Under the pieces are notes generated by a model, which was given only the letters and a program-made list of their open reading frames with translations, was not told the DNA's origin and did no database searches. The translations under genes and the position numbers were made by a program. Positions 5,706-6,153 of a stretch of 6,153 bases of DNA are shown here, piece after piece (the first letter of the stretch is position 1; each line of letters begins with the position of its first letter). The stretch covers positions 1-6,153 of the forward strand of contig JALHTV010000316.1 in NCBI GenBank assembly GCA_022866005.1. The letters are read 5' to 3'. Source of the DNA: Phycisphaerae bacterium (GTDB lineage Bacteria > Planctomycetota > Phycisphaerae > SM23-33).

Positions 5706-5816
5706 GCCTGGGGATCTCCAATCTCCTGAAGGGAGGTGAACTGCCAGAACATCGGGGGGGGCGTCTCGGAGCTCAGTGACTCCGTTCGTCTCAGCGGAGT
5801 CTATTTCAAGGGTGGA
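5706..5816 (+). other. Extra leader segment of the second unit, with a 7-bp hairpin
   Basis: This stretch has no counterpart in the first unit. It contains an orphan Shine-Dalgarno-like GAAGGGAGG near 5728-5736 with no supported gene after it, and a hairpin GACTCCG/CGGAGTC (5778-5784 with 5795-5801, loop 10 nt). The strong ribosome binding site region follows it. It may mark where an original gene start was lost. Confidence 0.4.
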
Positions 5817-5824
5817 GGAAGGAG
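5817..5824 (+). promoter_or_regulatory. Ribosome binding site deciding the start at 5833
   Basis: GGAAGGAG lies 8 nt before ATG 5833 and supports that start over the in-frame GTG at 5776, which has no such site. Its GGAAGG is complementary to CCTTCC at 5642-5647 in the leader. Confidence 0.65.
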
Positions 5825-5832
5825 AGAGCCAA

Positions 5833-6054
5833 ATGCGGAGCACAGTCCAATTGCCCTCGTTCGTCTTGGCGAACACAAACGGCCAGATCACCCTCTGCTT
5901 AGCAGCGCACCCGTCCACGACCTACTGGTGTGACCGGGAGAACGCCAACGCATCCCGCAGGCCGGCGCTCACGTGGGACTACGAGGTCCCCGAGCCGGCG
6001 ACACTGACCCTCCTGGTCCTGGGTGGCCTGGCCTGCATCCGGAGGCGCAAGTGA
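5833..6054 (+). CDS. Mini PEP-CTERM protein, possibly a deletion remnant
   Basis: ATG 5833 opens 73 residues, far shorter than usual PEP-CTERM proteins, which run to hundreds of residues. Residues 53-73 are a full sorting tail: PEP (53-55), the hydrophobic TLLVLGGLAC, then IRRRK. The first 52 residues have no clear signal peptide: a short patch ITLCLAA is not preceded by positive charge in the usual pattern. An unprocessed tail without export makes no obvious sense, so an internal deletion joining a leader-proximal start to an old C-terminus is plausible. Against simple decay, the tail codons differ from the first gene's mostly at silent positions (8 silent, 3 conservative changes), so the tail was under selection for much of its history. 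It has its own promoter, leader and ribosome binding site, and no terminator in the 99 bp that remain. Confidence 0.6.
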   Translation: MRSTVQLPSFVLANTNGQITLCLAAHPSTTYWCDRENANASRRPALTWDYEVPEPATLTLLVLGGLACIRRRK

Positions 6055-6153
6055 GCGTCTCCAGTGAATTCCTCGCGCTTGGGGGCCGACGACCGTCGGG
6101 TCGAGCCCTCGCGGTGCTGGCCGCATGCTCACGCCATGAGGCCGGCCGCAAAC
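6055..6153. other. Tail of window with no gene seen
   Basis: It contains a short hairpin CCGAC-GACC-GTCGG near 6087-6100 without a T-tract. No coding frame is supported before the sequence ends. Confidence 0.4.

Overview
The window is GC-rich, bacterial and reads like a planctomycete (Phycisphaerae-like) chromosome fragment. The main reason is two genes ending in the exosortase sorting tail PEPAT-L-LLVLGGLAC-RRR, a form common in Planctomycetota. The phylum is inferred from protein style, not proven.

Left half (1-3620) is read on the minus strand. In reading order it holds: a 5'-truncated remnant of an NqrF-like flavin/NADH reductase (3620-3258); a ~692-residue multi-membrane-span family-39-like glycosyltransferase (3122-1044); a GT2 enzyme of the polyprenyl-phosphate glucose/mannose synthase type (937-143); and the first 60 codons of a second family-39-like glycosyltransferase (180-1). 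The last start lies inside the GT2 gene, and its N-terminus resembles that of the first. The GT2 enzyme would make a lipid-phosphate sugar donor, and the two membrane enzymes are the kind that consume such donors outside the cytoplasmic membrane. The set looks like a small surface-glycosylation operon.

Right half (3621-6153) is read on the plus strand. It holds two units with the same plan: a sigma-70-type promoter, a long untranslated leader, a purine-rich ribosome binding site, and a gene ending in a PEP-CTERM tail. The first gene (4269-5186) is a complete 305-residue secreted protein followed by a strong intrinsic terminator. The second (5833-6054) is a 73-residue protein that keeps the tail but has no visible signal peptide, and may be a remnant.

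The most interesting feature is the pair of leaders. About 250 nt (roughly 3985-4240 and 5448-5705) can be aligned by eye. They share ordered blocks, including an identical 13-mer TCAGAAAGGAAGG, a hairpin whose loop is GGAGCA in both, and a terminal two-layer stem-loop. Two helices carry a compensatory base-pair change, and the spacing between blocks changes by amounts that are not multiples of three. This argues for a conserved structured RNA rather than a peptide. A conserved CCTTC element can pair with the 13-mer, with its own 3' stem partner, or with the ribosome binding site, which suggests a translational switch. I could not match the RNA to a family I know.
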